64,000 bases of DNA from Alphaproteobacteria bacterium (GTDB taxonomy: Bacteria > Pseudomonadota > Alphaproteobacteria > Rs-D84). Within the stretch, counting starts at the first letter, position 1, and every line of letters starts with the position of its first letter. The stretch lies in NCBI GenBank assembly GCA_009784235.1, contig WRCC01000001.1, positions 113,506-177,505 of the forward strand. Reading direction: 5' to 3'. The notes under the pieces were generated by a model. That model ran no database searches. It worked only from the letters and a program-made list of their open reading frames with translations, and was not told the origin of the DNA. A program made the position numbers and the translations under genes. Of this stretch, positions 1 through 8,217 are shown in pieces.

Positions 1-1
1 T

Positions 2-547
2 TCGATGTTTTTCAAAAGCCAATTGAAGTTATTTCGTCGCTCATTCTTGGACGGTATTAACTTTACGCCCGGATTGTATTGGGAAGATTTTATACATACA
101 TCGACTTTTTTAAAGAAAAATCCGCGAACGGTTTTTACGAATGAAAACCTCTATTATTATTCCGAATGTCCGGGCAGCATTACGCACAAGCCAATTTATG
201 CCGGCCATATTCGCAGCTATCATTCCGCATTTAACATAATATACGATATGTATGATGCCGAATCACCGGAAATAAAACAAATATTTATGCAGCATTTATT
301 CGATGATGCGCGCGATATGCATCGCAGAATTACACATGCACCGGTGGATGTTCAAAAAGAATTATCGCCTGTTTTGACTGAGTGGTTGTGCGATATGGAA
401 TCCAAGGGATGGCTGCGTCCAGGGCGAATATCAATTTCCCGCGCAGCATGGTTTGTAAAGTTTAAAAACATGGCAAACGGTGGATTTTATTTTTCGAATT
501 TTGATTTGTTTGGAAACGCGTCTTCTAGAAATTCTGTGACCATTTGA
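2..547 (+). CDS. Glycosyltransferase family 2, C-terminal part (5' truncated by window edge)
   Basis: The open frame runs off the left edge, so the start codon lies outside the window; the internal ATG at 5 is probably not the start. The visible 180 residues look like the C-terminal half of a GT-A fold (family 2) transferase of the type that adds sugars to cell-surface polysaccharides: an acidic 'LYWEDF' stretch, then 'YYYSECPGSIT', as in the PGSIT motif common in bacterial GT2 proteins. The nucleotide-sugar binding half is not present. It converges on the Stealth gene and overlaps its 3' end by about 60 bases. The family call rests on few motifs; substrate unknown. Confidence 0.65.
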   Translation, partial: SMFFKSQLKLFRRSFLDGINFTPGLYWEDFIHTSTFLKKNPRTVFTNENLYYYSECPGSITHKPIYAGHIRSYHSAFNIIYDMYDAESPEIKQIFMQHLFDDARDMHRRITHAPVDVQKELSPVLTEWLCDMESKGWLRPGRISISRAAWFVKFKNMANGGFYFSNFDLFGNASSRNSVTI

Positions 548-1488
548 ATCTTGTTTTTCGGAACATTATGAATACAAAATAATTTTGGACGATATTGTTT
601 TATACGACTGATGATACTTGCTTGTTTATCAAATTGGTCATATTTTATATATCCGAAAATTGTAGCAACCAACCATCGTGCACGATGCATCGTGCGACGA
701 AAAAATGAATCACGACGTACGTCATATTTAATTCGCGCCGGCCCATCGCGCCAATTTAATACAATTGTATTGCGCTTTTTTGCATTGTCCAGCATTGGAA
801 AAACAATACGCTGGATATTCATATTTTCACGAAAGGGTGTTGCTGTTGTGCGCAGAAATTCACCACTAAATTGATTATAATTGTCGGTCAGATAAGATTT
901 GCGCATTGGTTCAATCGCGTGCTTCATACTGATATTATAATGCAAACCAAATGCACTGCGGACCAATCGTGCCGCGTTGCGAATTGTTTGAAACCATAAA
1001 TGTCGGCCGCTTTCGTTCCGGTCCAGATTCCAGAAACGTTCTTTGGCGATTACAATGGGATTACCGGATTTATCAAAAAAGAATTCGGATGTCACATCTG
1101 CGCCAAAGAAAAAATCATCATTTGCGAACAGAAAATGTTCTGATAGTCCCGGAATATTTTGCAGAAACAATTCAATCATACTGGAATTAAATGTCGGCAG
1201 ATATTCGGTCGGAATTATATCACGGTGGTCAATAATTGTGATATCTGGTCCGGGTTTCAGCCATTTTGGATGTTGGCCATCCGTTATAATATAAATATGA
1301 TTTATCCATGGTGCAAATTTTGCCGCGGACCGCAATGAATACTTCAATTCATCATTATCATCCCATCGTTCATTTCGGGTTGCAAAATTGGAAAGCGGGC
1401 GACCACATGCGGCCAACGTGGCGTTCTTTTTCGATTGCCATTTTTTATCACTGCCATCCACCCAAAGATATACTATATCTATTTTCAT
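487..1488 (-). CDS. Stealth-family capsular polysaccharide phosphotransferase
   Basis: The 333-residue protein shows the conserved regions of the Stealth family: 'IDIVYLWVDGSD' at the N-terminus (CR1), 'RWDDNDELKYSLRS' near residue 40 (CR2), and 'FNSSMIELFLQNIPGLSEHF' followed by 'NDDFFFG' around residues 100-130. Stealth enzymes transfer hexose-1-phosphate to build phosphodiester-linked surface glycans. Its start overlaps the stop of the upstream GT2 gene in an ATGA arrangement, so the two are probably translated together. It is the last gene of a minus-strand operon led by a secreted protein and a two-component system. The sugar transferred is not predictable from sequence. Confidence 0.88.
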   Translation of the reverse strand: MKIDIVYLWVDGSDKKWQSKKNATLAACGRPLSNFATRNERWDDNDELKYSLRSAAKFAPWINHIYIITDGQHPKWLKPGPDITIIDHRDIIPTEYLPTFNSSMIELFLQNIPGLSEHFLFANDDFFFGADVTSEFFFDKSGNPIVIAKERFWNLDRNESGRHLWFQTIRNAARLVRSAFGLHYNISMKHAIEPMRKSYLTDNYNQFSGEFLRTTATPFRENMNIQRIVFPMLDNAKKRNTIVLNWRDGPARIKYDVRRDSFFRRTMHRARWLVATIFGYIKYDQFDKQASIISRIKQYRPKLFCIHNVPKNKIQMVTEFLEDAFPNKSKFEK

Positions 1489-2360
1489 TTGCGCCGCACG
1501 ATTGGTAATGGTATTCCGAATAAATAATATTTAATTTTTTTGCCACCGTCGATTATTCGAATTTTTGCAATTGTTATGCCGGGTACAATGAAATTAAATT
1601 TAACATCTTCAAATTTTTTATCCAGCATAGACCCAAGATTATTTTCATCCATAAATTTTTTGCGCGATGCATGCGCGTATTTTTTATCGGATTCGCGTTT
1701 TGCAATCGCAGCCGGATTTTTATTTTCAGTAATACTGGAAGCGGGGCGATTCTTGTAATAATAATTCGCACTCGGCACGGTCACAACGCGGTTGGCCAAT
1801 TTCATCATTCGTGGCACCAGAATCATATCTTCGAAAATTCGACCAGGTTCAAAGAATAAATTATTATCAATTATAAATGATTTTCTGAACAGATACCGCC
1901 ATACATGCGCGTTTTCCAAAAATCGCGTCACCAATGCTTTTTCACCAATATCAGACAATATGATGTGCGAATCAAAAATTACGGATGGATTTGCATGCTC
2001 TGAAATCATTCCGCCCACGGCAATATCAGCATTGGTTGCGGTTGCTGCATCCAGCATCTTTTCATAATAATCCAGATTGATATAATCATCTGCATCCATG
2101 AAATGAACATATTCGCCATGGCATACACGCAGCGCATTATTTCGCGCTGCAGATTGACCGGAATTTTTTTGCTTTATGATTTTTATGCGTTTGTCCGCGG
2201 CGGCATATCGGTTATAAATTTCCGCAGAATTATCCGGCGACCCATCGTCAACAATTATAATTTCCAGATTTTTATATGTTTGATAAATGATGTTATCCAA
2301 ACATTGTGGTAGGTATTCAGCCGCATTCCATACCGGAATAATAACGGATATAAGTTTCAT
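1485..2360 (-). CDS. Glycosyltransferase family 2
   Basis: This is a typical GT-A family 2 transferase of 291 residues. It opens with 'LISVIIPVWNAAEYL' and 'IIIVDDGSPDNSAEI' for nucleotide-sugar binding, has the DXD-type metal motif 'HFMDADDYI' near residue 90, and the late 'FEDMILVPRMM' acidic motif. It has no membrane segment and should act at the cytoplasmic face on a surface glycan precursor. A Shine-Dalgarno AAGGAA precedes the ATG, right after the stop of the histidine kinase gene. Its own stop overlaps the Stealth start, which suggests the two enzymes act on the same polymer. Confidence 0.88.
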   Translation of the reverse strand: MKLISVIIPVWNAAEYLPQCLDNIIYQTYKNLEIIIVDDGSPDNSAEIYNRYAAADKRIKIIKQKNSGQSAARNNALRVCHGEYVHFMDADDYINLDYYEKMLDAATATNADIAVGGMISEHANPSVIFDSHIILSDIGEKALVTRFLENAHVWRYLFRKSFIIDNNLFFEPGRIFEDMILVPRMMKLANRVVTVPSANYYYKNRPASSITENKNPAAIAKRESDKKYAHASRKKFMDENNLGSMLDKKFEDVKFNFIVPGITIAKIRIIDGGKKIKYYLFGIPLPIVRRK

Positions 2361-2369
2361 TTTAATTCC

Positions 2370-3647
2370 TTAGACCGGCAATGTGATGCGCACACGCAGA
2401 CCACCCAGCGGTGAATCTTCCAACGAAATCGTTCCACCATGATTTTCAATCGCGGTCTGTGCAATGGACAGGCCCAGGCCAGTGCCACCGGTTGCGGCAT
2501 CACGCGATTCATCCAGGCGTACAAATGGACGCATTGCATCCGCGCGTCGGTCCGTCGATATGCCGACACCATCGTCATCGATAAAGATTTCAATCTGTTC
2601 ATCAGAATCAATTTCTGTAATTTCGACGGTAGTTTTGGCATGACGTGCAGCATTTTCAATTATATTTTGGAATGCAGATGCCAGCGCGCTGGGTCGTGCG
2701 TAAAACCGCATCGGCGCATCCGGGAATTTCGTTACGATTTCTTTACCAACAACCGTATCACGTGCAATCCGGGTCAGCATAGGCGGCATGGTTATTTCTT
2801 GTTCGATTTCTGGAATTTCACCGCGTGCGAATGCCAAATATCCACCAATCATTTCGGACAGTCGGTCGATATCGGATATCAAAGATTCTTTTTTAATATC
2901 GCCAGTTTCAATGCCCAAACGCATGCGTGCCAATGGCGACTTTAAATCATGCGATACTGCGTTCAACATGTCTGTACGCGTACGATTATACCGGTTCAGA
3001 CGTTCTTTCATTGTAATCAATGCGGTGGCGGCTTCACGGATTTCAAAGCTGCCCGATGGATGGAAATCCGGTGCGTCTAATCCGCGGCCAAACCTGGATG
3101 CAGCGCGTGCCATACGGCGAATGGACCGTGCGTGACCAATAATAAACGGCGTCATCATCAGCGTTACAATAATAATTGATGCGGCCAGCCATATTAAAAA
3201 CACTTCGGTTGACGTTGAATATATTCGGTATAACGACGTTGCAAAAGTCGTGATTTTTCCATTTTGCGAAACATCAACGTAAAGCAATCGATTGCTGCGG
3301 TCGATATAAATTGTCGCAGGTTGTTTAATTCTGGATTCTAATTCGGCGGCCAGACGGCCCGCTTCGCGTGAATTATTATCATTTTGCGCCGGGCGATTCA
3401 AACGGTCATGTGTTGATACGTTAATCCGCGTGTTTTGCGCCATCATTGTCACGGCTGCATCGTTACCCGCATGCATTAAATTCAACATCGTTGCAATTTC
3501 ACCGGAAAAAGACCGCGCCATATTCGTATGCACGCGTTCCCAATGATTTCCAAAAAAGACATTCGCCATAATAATCTGTGCAACAACCAACGGCACCAAC
3601 ATCATCAATATAGTGCGCCACAGGAAAGACCGGGGAAATATTTTCAT
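2370..3647 (-). CDS. Sensor histidine kinase (EnvZ-like, HAMP-HisKA-HATPase)
   Basis: A 425-residue inner-membrane sensor kinase. Transmembrane segments lie near residues 10-32 and 150-172 and enclose a periplasmic region of about 115 residues, followed by a HAMP linker. The H-box 'AVSHDLKSPLARMRLG' carries the phospho-accepting His; then come the N-box 'NIIENAARHA', G1 'DDDGVGIS' and G2 'GTGLGLSIAQTAIENHGG'. The set is complete, so it should be active. It directly follows the response regulator gene, its likely partner, and is followed by two glycan transferase genes. The order suggests control of an envelope response, but the signal is unknown. Confidence 0.93.
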   Translation of the reverse strand: MKIFPRSFLWRTILMMLVPLVVAQIIMANVFFGNHWERVHTNMARSFSGEIATMLNLMHAGNDAAVTMMAQNTRINVSTHDRLNRPAQNDNNSREAGRLAAELESRIKQPATIYIDRSNRLLYVDVSQNGKITTFATSLYRIYSTSTEVFLIWLAASIIIVTLMMTPFIIGHARSIRRMARAASRFGRGLDAPDFHPSGSFEIREAATALITMKERLNRYNRTRTDMLNAVSHDLKSPLARMRLGIETGDIKKESLISDIDRLSEMIGGYLAFARGEIPEIEQEITMPPMLTRIARDTVVGKEIVTKFPDAPMRFYARPSALASAFQNIIENAARHAKTTVEITEIDSDEQIEIFIDDDGVGISTDRRADAMRPFVRLDESRDAATGGTGLGLSIAQTAIENHGGTISLEDSPLGGLRVRITLPV

Positions 3648-3658
3648 GTCCGCCTCAC

Positions 3659-4273
3659 TTATTTATTAATTAATTTATATCCGCGCCCGCGTACGGTTAT
3701 GATATCAATATTTTTCAGGTTTGCACTAATTTTTTCGCGCAGCCGTTTTGCGGTCATAGGCGCCGCCGCGGCAACATTTCCAACGGGTGATGTCAATGCG
3801 ACCAACAGTTCTTTTTCAAACAAAGATAATGCCAATAATTTATTATTTATATAAAATTCGTCGTCAACGATATGTAATCCATCGGGCAAGCGTGCATCGG
3901 GCAGGGCGCCATTTCGCATAATATTATTTAGTCGCAAGACTAATTCTTTTAGTTGAAATGGTTTGGCTAAATAATCATCTGCGCCGCATTCCAATCCATG
4001 AATTGTGTTTTCTGGGCCAACCATGGCGGTCAGCATTATGACCGGTGTTTTTACACCGCGCGCGCGCCATTTTTGCAGTGCAGCTGCACCATCCAAACCC
4101 GGCATCATACGGTCCAGAACAATCGCATCCGGTTTGATGCGTGTTAAAATTTCATCCGCAGATTCGGATGAATTGGCCAGAACGCATTCAAATCCATTCG
4201 TGCGCAATCCACGTGCCAGCATATCGCGCAATGCATCGTCATCGTCAATTATAAGGATAGTTTTTTTTTGCAT
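3659..4273 (-). CDS. OmpR-family response regulator
   Basis: The receiver domain (residues 1-120) has the acidic pocket 'IDDDD', the phospho-acceptor Asp in 'IVLDRMMPG', the Thr in 'MLTAM' and the Lys in 'YLAKPF'. The C-terminal part is a winged helix of OmpR type ending 'ITVRGRGYKL', but at 204 residues it is shorter than the usual 225-240 and the linker looks compressed. It should bind DNA when phosphorylated by the kinase encoded immediately downstream. Its start abuts the stop of the upstream secreted-protein gene. The target genes may include this operon, which is an inference from position only. Confidence 0.92.
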   Translation of the reverse strand: MQKKTILIIDDDDALRDMLARGLRTNGFECVLANSSESADEILTRIKPDAIVLDRMMPGLDGAAALQKWRARGVKTPVIMLTAMVGPENTIHGLECGADDYLAKPFQLKELVLRLNNIMRNGALPDARLPDGLHIVDDEFYINNKLLALSLFEKELLVALTSPVGNVAAAAPMTAKRLREKISANLKNIDIITVRGRGYKLINK

Positions 4274-5248
4274 TTATCTTTGCAACGGTTCAACGGCGTA
4301 TTCGCCCGGCTGTATCGTTCTTTGGCCATTGCCATTGTTCCGTGCGCCGTTGCTGGTACCATTTCCATTATTCACGGGCATTGGTTGTGCGCGCCCAGAA
4401 TTGGAAAATTCAGTCTTGAATAATACATATCCAGTTCCACCGCCCAACGCAGGTCCTTGCAATCCCAGTGAATAATATCCGCCCAGTATTCCATAATCCA
4501 AATCAATATAATCAATATTGAACATCATGGAAACATTGGTATTGCCATCTTGGGTCATTGTGCACGAAAATTCGCGCGCGACCAATGTGGCTTGGCTATT
4601 TTGTGGCACGACTATGTCCATGGTTGTTGGGCTGCACCGTGCGGCAACACCGTTCAGCAAGAATTCAAATGTCACGCCAATTGTTGCCCGCGACATGCCG
4701 GTGGAAATTGATACTTGGTCAACGGTCGCGTGCGGAATTTTCGCCATTGCGTTCGCGATTCCAACCTGGGCCGGAAAAGATATGCCGGATGTCAGACAGC
4801 CGCGCGTGAATGGGTCTGCTTCGCATATAAATATACGCGAATGTTGATTCATCATGAACATATTGGCCAAAGAATTAAACAAGAAAGTCCGCGTAATCCG
4901 GTCGTTCATTCGCGTACATCCGAAATCGCGACATACGACGGTCGGCCGGTCTGCGAAAGCAATACGCGCGTTTGGATTCGCAGCGCTTTCGGCCATGCGT
5001 GCGGCTTCTATATTATTATCCCAGTTTGGCGATTCTGCGCGTTGCATAAACATATCAACCGGTATGAAATTCGGGTCGTTCGGGAACGCGAAATAAGAAT
5101 CCACCGGCGTTTCAGTGTATATCACGCGGTGAAAACTGTCCATCTGTGCGCGCAAGTTCATTGGCATAATCATTGCGCACAATATGGTCGTCATCCGCCA
5201 AAATCCGAAAGATTTCGACCGTTGTTTTTTTGCGAATTTATACTTCAT
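4274..5248 (-). CDS. Secreted protein of unknown function heading the two-component operon
   Basis: I do not recognise a family. The 324-residue product has a basic N-terminus, a hydrophobic core ending 'NLRAQ' that looks like a signal peptide, a Cys-containing middle ('VVCRDFGC', 'FICEADPFTRGC', 'ARCSP') and a low-complexity Asn/Gly tail. The paired cysteines would suit disulfides in the periplasm. It starts after a Shine-Dalgarno AAGG and ends exactly where the response regulator begins. It could be a periplasmic accessory or target of the sensor system. That role is inferred from gene order only. Confidence 0.75.
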   Translation of the reverse strand: MKYKFAKKQRSKSFGFWRMTTILCAMIMPMNLRAQMDSFHRVIYTETPVDSYFAFPNDPNFIPVDMFMQRAESPNWDNNIEAARMAESAANPNARIAFADRPTVVCRDFGCTRMNDRITRTFLFNSLANMFMMNQHSRIFICEADPFTRGCLTSGISFPAQVGIANAMAKIPHATVDQVSISTGMSRATIGVTFEFLLNGVAARCSPTTMDIVVPQNSQATLVAREFSCTMTQDGNTNVSMMFNIDYIDLDYGILGGYYSLGLQGPALGGGTGYVLFKTEFSNSGRAQPMPVNNGNGTSNGARNNGNGQRTIQPGEYAVEPLQR

Positions 5249-5359
5249 TTTCGCGCCTTTTTGTTATTATCGGTCAAATCATAGAACAATCATCCGGGCC
5301 AGTGCAAGCGATAATTTTTGCTGGACAGGTGGGGTCCAGCAGTGTACAGTACCCCCGAT

Positions 5360-6640
5360 ATGTTCAGTTTTATAACGCGAAATTTTTCTTCCCTGGCATC
5401 TTTGCTGACCGCACCATTTCGGGCGTTTTGGCGGCTGGTCCGGCATATATTCCCAGCCCAAGACATAACCGCGATATCGGATGGCGGAAATTTATCCTAT
5501 TATCGAATGGAAACTTGGTACCGGTTTGGTAAATTTTGTGCCAAGGTTGGCCTGGTCATCTGGGCCGCATGGTCCAGCTATGTATTCGTATATCACCGCC
5601 CAATGTTGGACCGCCGTACGCGCCAGCTGAACGAATGTCGGATTCAACATGCCCAGCAGATGAGTGATTTAACCGTATTCTTCAAAGCATATTCCGATTT
5701 GCACAAAGAAATGAACACCATTGATGACCAATTGGCAAATTCAACACGCCTGTCCAAGGCAGACCGTGATAAATTATTGACGCGCCGCGTGACCACATGG
5801 GCCCAGATTGAAATGTTGGCAACCAGATTAAATACTATGTTCAATGATGCCGATTATGCGCCAGAATTTGTACGGTATTCTGATTTGGCGGTTGATTATG
5901 AAATAACACGTGAAGAAAATAATTTGTTGCGCACACAAAACAAAGCGCTAGAAGATGGCATGATTGCCATCGGTGACGCAAATACGCAAATTATTGAACG
6001 CGTATCAAAATTGACCAAGGAAAATACTGACGTACTGTCACGTGAATTGCGGAAAATTAATAATACGCTGACGTCGCTGGGGTTGTCTGAAAAATTGCTT
6101 GCCGCGCGGGCATTACAGACCAGTAACATAGTGGTCGGCGCAGCGGTCCAGCCGATGGCTTTCAATCCAAATACAGACCCGAAATATCTGGAATTGGCGG
6201 AAAAAATTGAATTGTGGCACGGATTGTCGCGTGCGCATTCAATGTTACCATTGGGTGCGCCGGTAACAAATCCGCGTATCACCAGTCCGTTTGGAAAACG
6301 CGAAGACCCGATTGACGGTGGTCCGGGTGTTCATCGCGGTATTGATTTTGCGGGTTCGGTCGGTACGCCACTGTTGGCTGTGGCACCGGGTCGTGTGACG
6401 TTTGTTGGCGAACGTTCTGGTTATGGAAAAACGGTTGAAATTGACCATGGCCTGGGCTTTACGACTTTGTATGCGCATTTGTCCAAGATATCAGTAGATA
6501 GGGGCGATATAGTCAAATCGCGCCAGATTATCGGCCTGGGCGGTAATTCGGGACGTTCGACTGGTCCGCATTTGCACTATGAAATCAGATATAATGATAA
6601 TCCGTTTAATCCATATGGATTTGTTAAGGGAGGGCAATAA
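5360..6640 (+). CDS. M23-family peptidoglycan endopeptidase, membrane-anchored
   Basis: The C-terminal 120 residues are an M23 (LytM-type) zinc metallopeptidase: 'HRGIDFAG' with the first His-Asp pair, 'LYAHLSKI', and the 'HLHYEIR' HxH motif. Both zinc-ligand motifs are intact, so it should cut peptide cross-links. A membrane helix sits near residues 65-90, followed by a long helical, coiled-coil-like stretch. I chose the ATG at 5360 over the in-frame TTG at 5318 because it gives a usual N-terminus. Its stop overlaps the bactofilin start, and M23-bactofilin pairs are known to shape the cell wall locally in other proteobacteria. Confidence 0.9.
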   Translation: MFSFITRNFSSLASLLTAPFRAFWRLVRHIFPAQDITAISDGGNLSYYRMETWYRFGKFCAKVGLVIWAAWSSYVFVYHRPMLDRRTRQLNECRIQHAQQMSDLTVFFKAYSDLHKEMNTIDDQLANSTRLSKADRDKLLTRRVTTWAQIEMLATRLNTMFNDADYAPEFVRYSDLAVDYEITREENNLLRTQNKALEDGMIAIGDANTQIIERVSKLTKENTDVLSRELRKINNTLTSLGLSEKLLAARALQTSNIVVGAAVQPMAFNPNTDPKYLELAEKIELWHGLSRAHSMLPLGAPVTNPRITSPFGKREDPIDGGPGVHRGIDFAGSVGTPLLAVAPGRVTFVGERSGYGKTVEIDHGLGFTTLYAHLSKISVDRGDIVKSRQIIGLGGNSGRSTGPHLHYEIRYNDNPFNPYGFVKGGQ

Positions 6641-6999
6641 TGTTTGCATTTACTAATTCAAAAGAGAAAATCAGTCCAACAATTGTTGGCGCTGGGTCAA
6701 AGGTTAACGGCGACATTATTACGACCGACGGCACAATTCAGATTCACGGAACGGTGAACGGAAATATTCGCGGCGACACGATTATTATCGCGCGCGGCGG
6801 CAAAGTTGTGGGTAAAATTACCACAAAGAATTTCTTTCTGCATGGCGCTATGGAAGGGCCAGCGACGGTAAATATCGCAAATGTTTTCGCAGATGCACAG
6901 ATGACCGGGACGCTGTCTTATATAAAATTGAACATCACGAATAATGATGGCTTGGAATGCAAATTGGTTGCAAGAAAAGGGGCCGCTTCCGATGAATAA
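6640..6999 (+). CDS. Bactofilin (polymer-forming cytoskeletal protein)
   Basis: This small 119-residue protein has the repeating pattern of the bactofilin beta-helix: 'IVGAGSKVNGDIITTDGTIQ', 'IHGTVNGNI', 'GGKVVGKI', with a Gly-Val/Ile step every few residues. Bactofilins self-assemble into filaments without nucleotides and position cell-wall enzymes. The TAATG overlap with the M23 peptidase gene just upstream fits a joint scaffold and hydrolase unit. The 3' end overlaps the rpiB start by eight bases, so the three genes form one transcript. The terminal regions are short, as usual for the family. Confidence 0.93.
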   Translation: MFAFTNSKEKISPTIVGAGSKVNGDIITTDGTIQIHGTVNGNIRGDTIIIARGGKVVGKITTKNFFLHGAMEGPATVNIANVFADAQMTGTLSYIKLNITNNDGLECKLVARKGAASDE

Positions 7000-7438
7000 A
7001 TCAATTACAAAGGTTTATATTGCGTCCGATCACCGTGGGGTAGGGCTGAAATTATATCTGATTGAAATGTTGTCTGCGGCGGGTTATGCGGTTGTAAATT
7101 TGGGTACGGATGACCCGACGGTAAAGGTTGATTTTCCCGAAATCACCCGGCGTGCAACGGATGCAATGTCGACGGACCCAGCATCACGCGGCATTGTAAT
7201 CTGCGGATTCGGGGGCGGGGTGGTTATTGCAGCAAACCGGTTTCGACATATTCGCGCAACAAGATGTTTCCAGCCGGACCACGCGCGCCACGACCGGATT
7301 CATGATGATACGAACGTGCTGGCACTTGCCGCCGAAGATATAGAACTAGAAATCGCAATGATGACGGCCCAAGCGTTCTTGGAAACACCATTTGATGCAA
7401 TTGAACGCCGGATTCGCCGGATACAAGAAATTTCTTAA
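6992..7438 (+). CDS. rpiB: Ribose-5-phosphate isomerase B (RpiB/LacA family)
   Basis: RpiB converts ribulose-5-phosphate and ribose-5-phosphate in the pentose phosphate pathway; a transketolase gene lies elsewhere in the window. The 148-residue product has the N-terminal 'IASDHRGVGLK' and the C-terminal 'DDTNVLALAAEDI', both typical of the family. The active-site Cys is kept in 'VICGFGGGVVIAANRF', but this loop differs from the usual 'CGTGIGMSIAANK', so the fit to substrate may be altered. I chose the ATG at 6992, which overlaps the bactofilin stop, over the longer frame in the ORF track. Confidence 0.87.
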   Translation: MNKSITKVYIASDHRGVGLKLYLIEMLSAAGYAVVNLGTDDPTVKVDFPEITRRATDAMSTDPASRGIVICGFGGGVVIAANRFRHIRATRCFQPDHARHDRIHDDTNVLALAAEDIELEIAMMTAQAFLETPFDAIERRIRRIQEIS

Positions 7439-7459
7439 AAAAAGATTATATTATGTTCA

Positions 7460-7488
7460 AAACTGTCCAATATATTGGACAGTTTTTT
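7460..7488. terminator. Rho-independent terminator after rpiB
   Basis: An 11-bp stem (AAACTGTCCAA/TTGGACAGTTT) is followed by a run of Ts on the plus strand, 20 bases after the rpiB stop. The A-rich left side would let it work from the other strand too. Confidence 0.85.
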
Positions 7489-7560
7489 ATTGTGAAAACA
7501 TTCCGCTTTTTTGTCGAGCCCAAACCTGATAAAATAAATCCAAACATAAAGGAGGGCAAT

Positions 7561-7887
7561 ATGCCATTTTTTTCCGGCCTTTGGGTCGCTGCATTATTTA
7601 TTCTGGTATTAATAGTTCTGGTCTTGTTGGTCCAGATTCCAATCGCAATTGCGCGAAATCGTGGAATTACCGGCGGCGCATTTATATTCATTGTTGTTTT
7701 ATCATGGCTGGGGATTCTTTGCGGGGTGACGTGGGTTATTGCGTTGCTGTTGTCGCTTGTCCTGGGCGGTACACCGGGCCAAACATTGGCCGATGTTGAC
7801 CGTTTGGATAAATTACATAAATTAAAGAAAGCAGGCGTAATCACCCAAAAAGAATTCGACCGCGAAAAGCAGCGTATTTTGGGGTAA
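7561..7887 (+). CDS. Small membrane protein with C-terminal SHOCT motif (superinfection-immunity-like)
   Basis: The ATG at 7561 follows a strong AAAGGAGGG ribosome-binding site, so I use it instead of the longer frame. The 108-residue product has two hydrophobic helices (about residues 5-28 and 38-68); the second contains 'WLGILCGVTWVIALL', resembling the superinfection-immunity domain. A C-terminal SHOCT-like helix pair follows: 'DRLDKLHKLKKAGVITQKEF'. SHOCT motifs occur at the ends of many small membrane proteins and are thought to mediate oligomerisation. The gene is separated from rpiB by a terminator and has its own leader. It lies near the microvirus, but immunity to that phage is not shown. 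Confidence 0.75.
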   Translation: MPFFSGLWVAALFILVLIVLVLLVQIPIAIARNRGITGGAFIFIVVLSWLGILCGVTWVIALLLSLVLGGTPGQTLADVDRLDKLHKLKKAGVITQKEFDREKQRILG

Positions 7888-7920
7888 ATTCACGTAAAAT
7901 CAATGATTTGTTATAACTTT

Positions 7921-7940
7921 ACGGCCCGTTATCGGGCCGT
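7921..7940. terminator. GC-rich hairpin downstream of the SHOCT gene
   Basis: ACGGCCCG-TTAT-CGGGCCGT forms a perfect 8-bp stem with a 4-nt loop 33 bases past the stop. There is no clear T-run on either side, so it may be a terminator of weak form or an mRNA-stabilising hairpin. Confidence 0.5.
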
Positions 7941-8047
7941 AAGTCATTGATAATGCAGTGGTTTCAATAAAAGTCGGGCATAAAAAGCGGAAAAATATAA
8001 ATAATTTTATTAGATTGATTTTGCAGTTTATTTTTACGGTGATCGGG

Positions 8048-8111
8048 CTGGACTTGCAAATTGCAATAACCATGTTGTTATTGCGAGGAGTGTAACGACG
8101 AAGCAATCCAG
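8048..8111. repeat. Dispersed palindromic repeat, copy 1 (partly decayed)
   Basis: The right arm 'ttgcgaggagtgtaacgacgaag...caatccag' matches the intergenic repeat also found at 17.6, 23.5, 32.1 and 56.6 kb. The left arm (ctggactTGCAAATTGCAATAAC) is degenerate. It lies 25 bases outside the prophage attachment site. Confidence 0.8.
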
Positions 8112-8135
8112 ATACGCGGCAGAATAGCATTAATC

Positions 8136-8163
8136 AAAGGCGCATAATATATATTATGCATTA
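8136..8163. other. dif-type XerC/XerD site, left prophage end (att)
   Basis: The core GCGCATAATATATATTATG matches the known E. coli dif (GCGCATAATGTATATTATG) at all but one position. It contains a XerC-type half (GCGCATAA), a 6-bp centre and a XerD-type half (TTATG...). The 23-bp string from AAAG to TTATG occurs again at 12477-12499. The right-hand flank (CATTAAA) belongs to the phage and the left flank to the host. Confidence 0.9.
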
Positions 8164-8217
8164 AAAAAGAATAGCAAGTAAAACCATCATCAAGATAATA
8201 AACTGCCAATTCTTCAT
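8161..8217 (-). CDS. 18-residue hydrophobic peptide at the end of the microvirus (candidate membrane or lysis peptide)
   Basis: This ORF is too short for the ORF track. It encodes MKNWQFIILMMVLLAILF, a single hydrophobic helix after a short polar start. The ATG overlaps the VP4 stop in an ATGA arrangement, and AAGGA lies at a workable distance upstream, so it would be translated by coupling to VP4. The stop codon falls just after the att core, so it stays intact in both the integrated and the circular genome. Small phages often kill with single-helix peptides, but no homology can be claimed, and a chance ORF of this length is possible. Confidence 0.5.
   Translation of the reverse strand: MKNWQFIILMMVLLAILF

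Noticed and set aside
7561-7887. Phage immunity gene belonging to the microvirus
   Set aside because: It lies outside the att sites, on the opposite strand, and the family name reflects one distant relative only.
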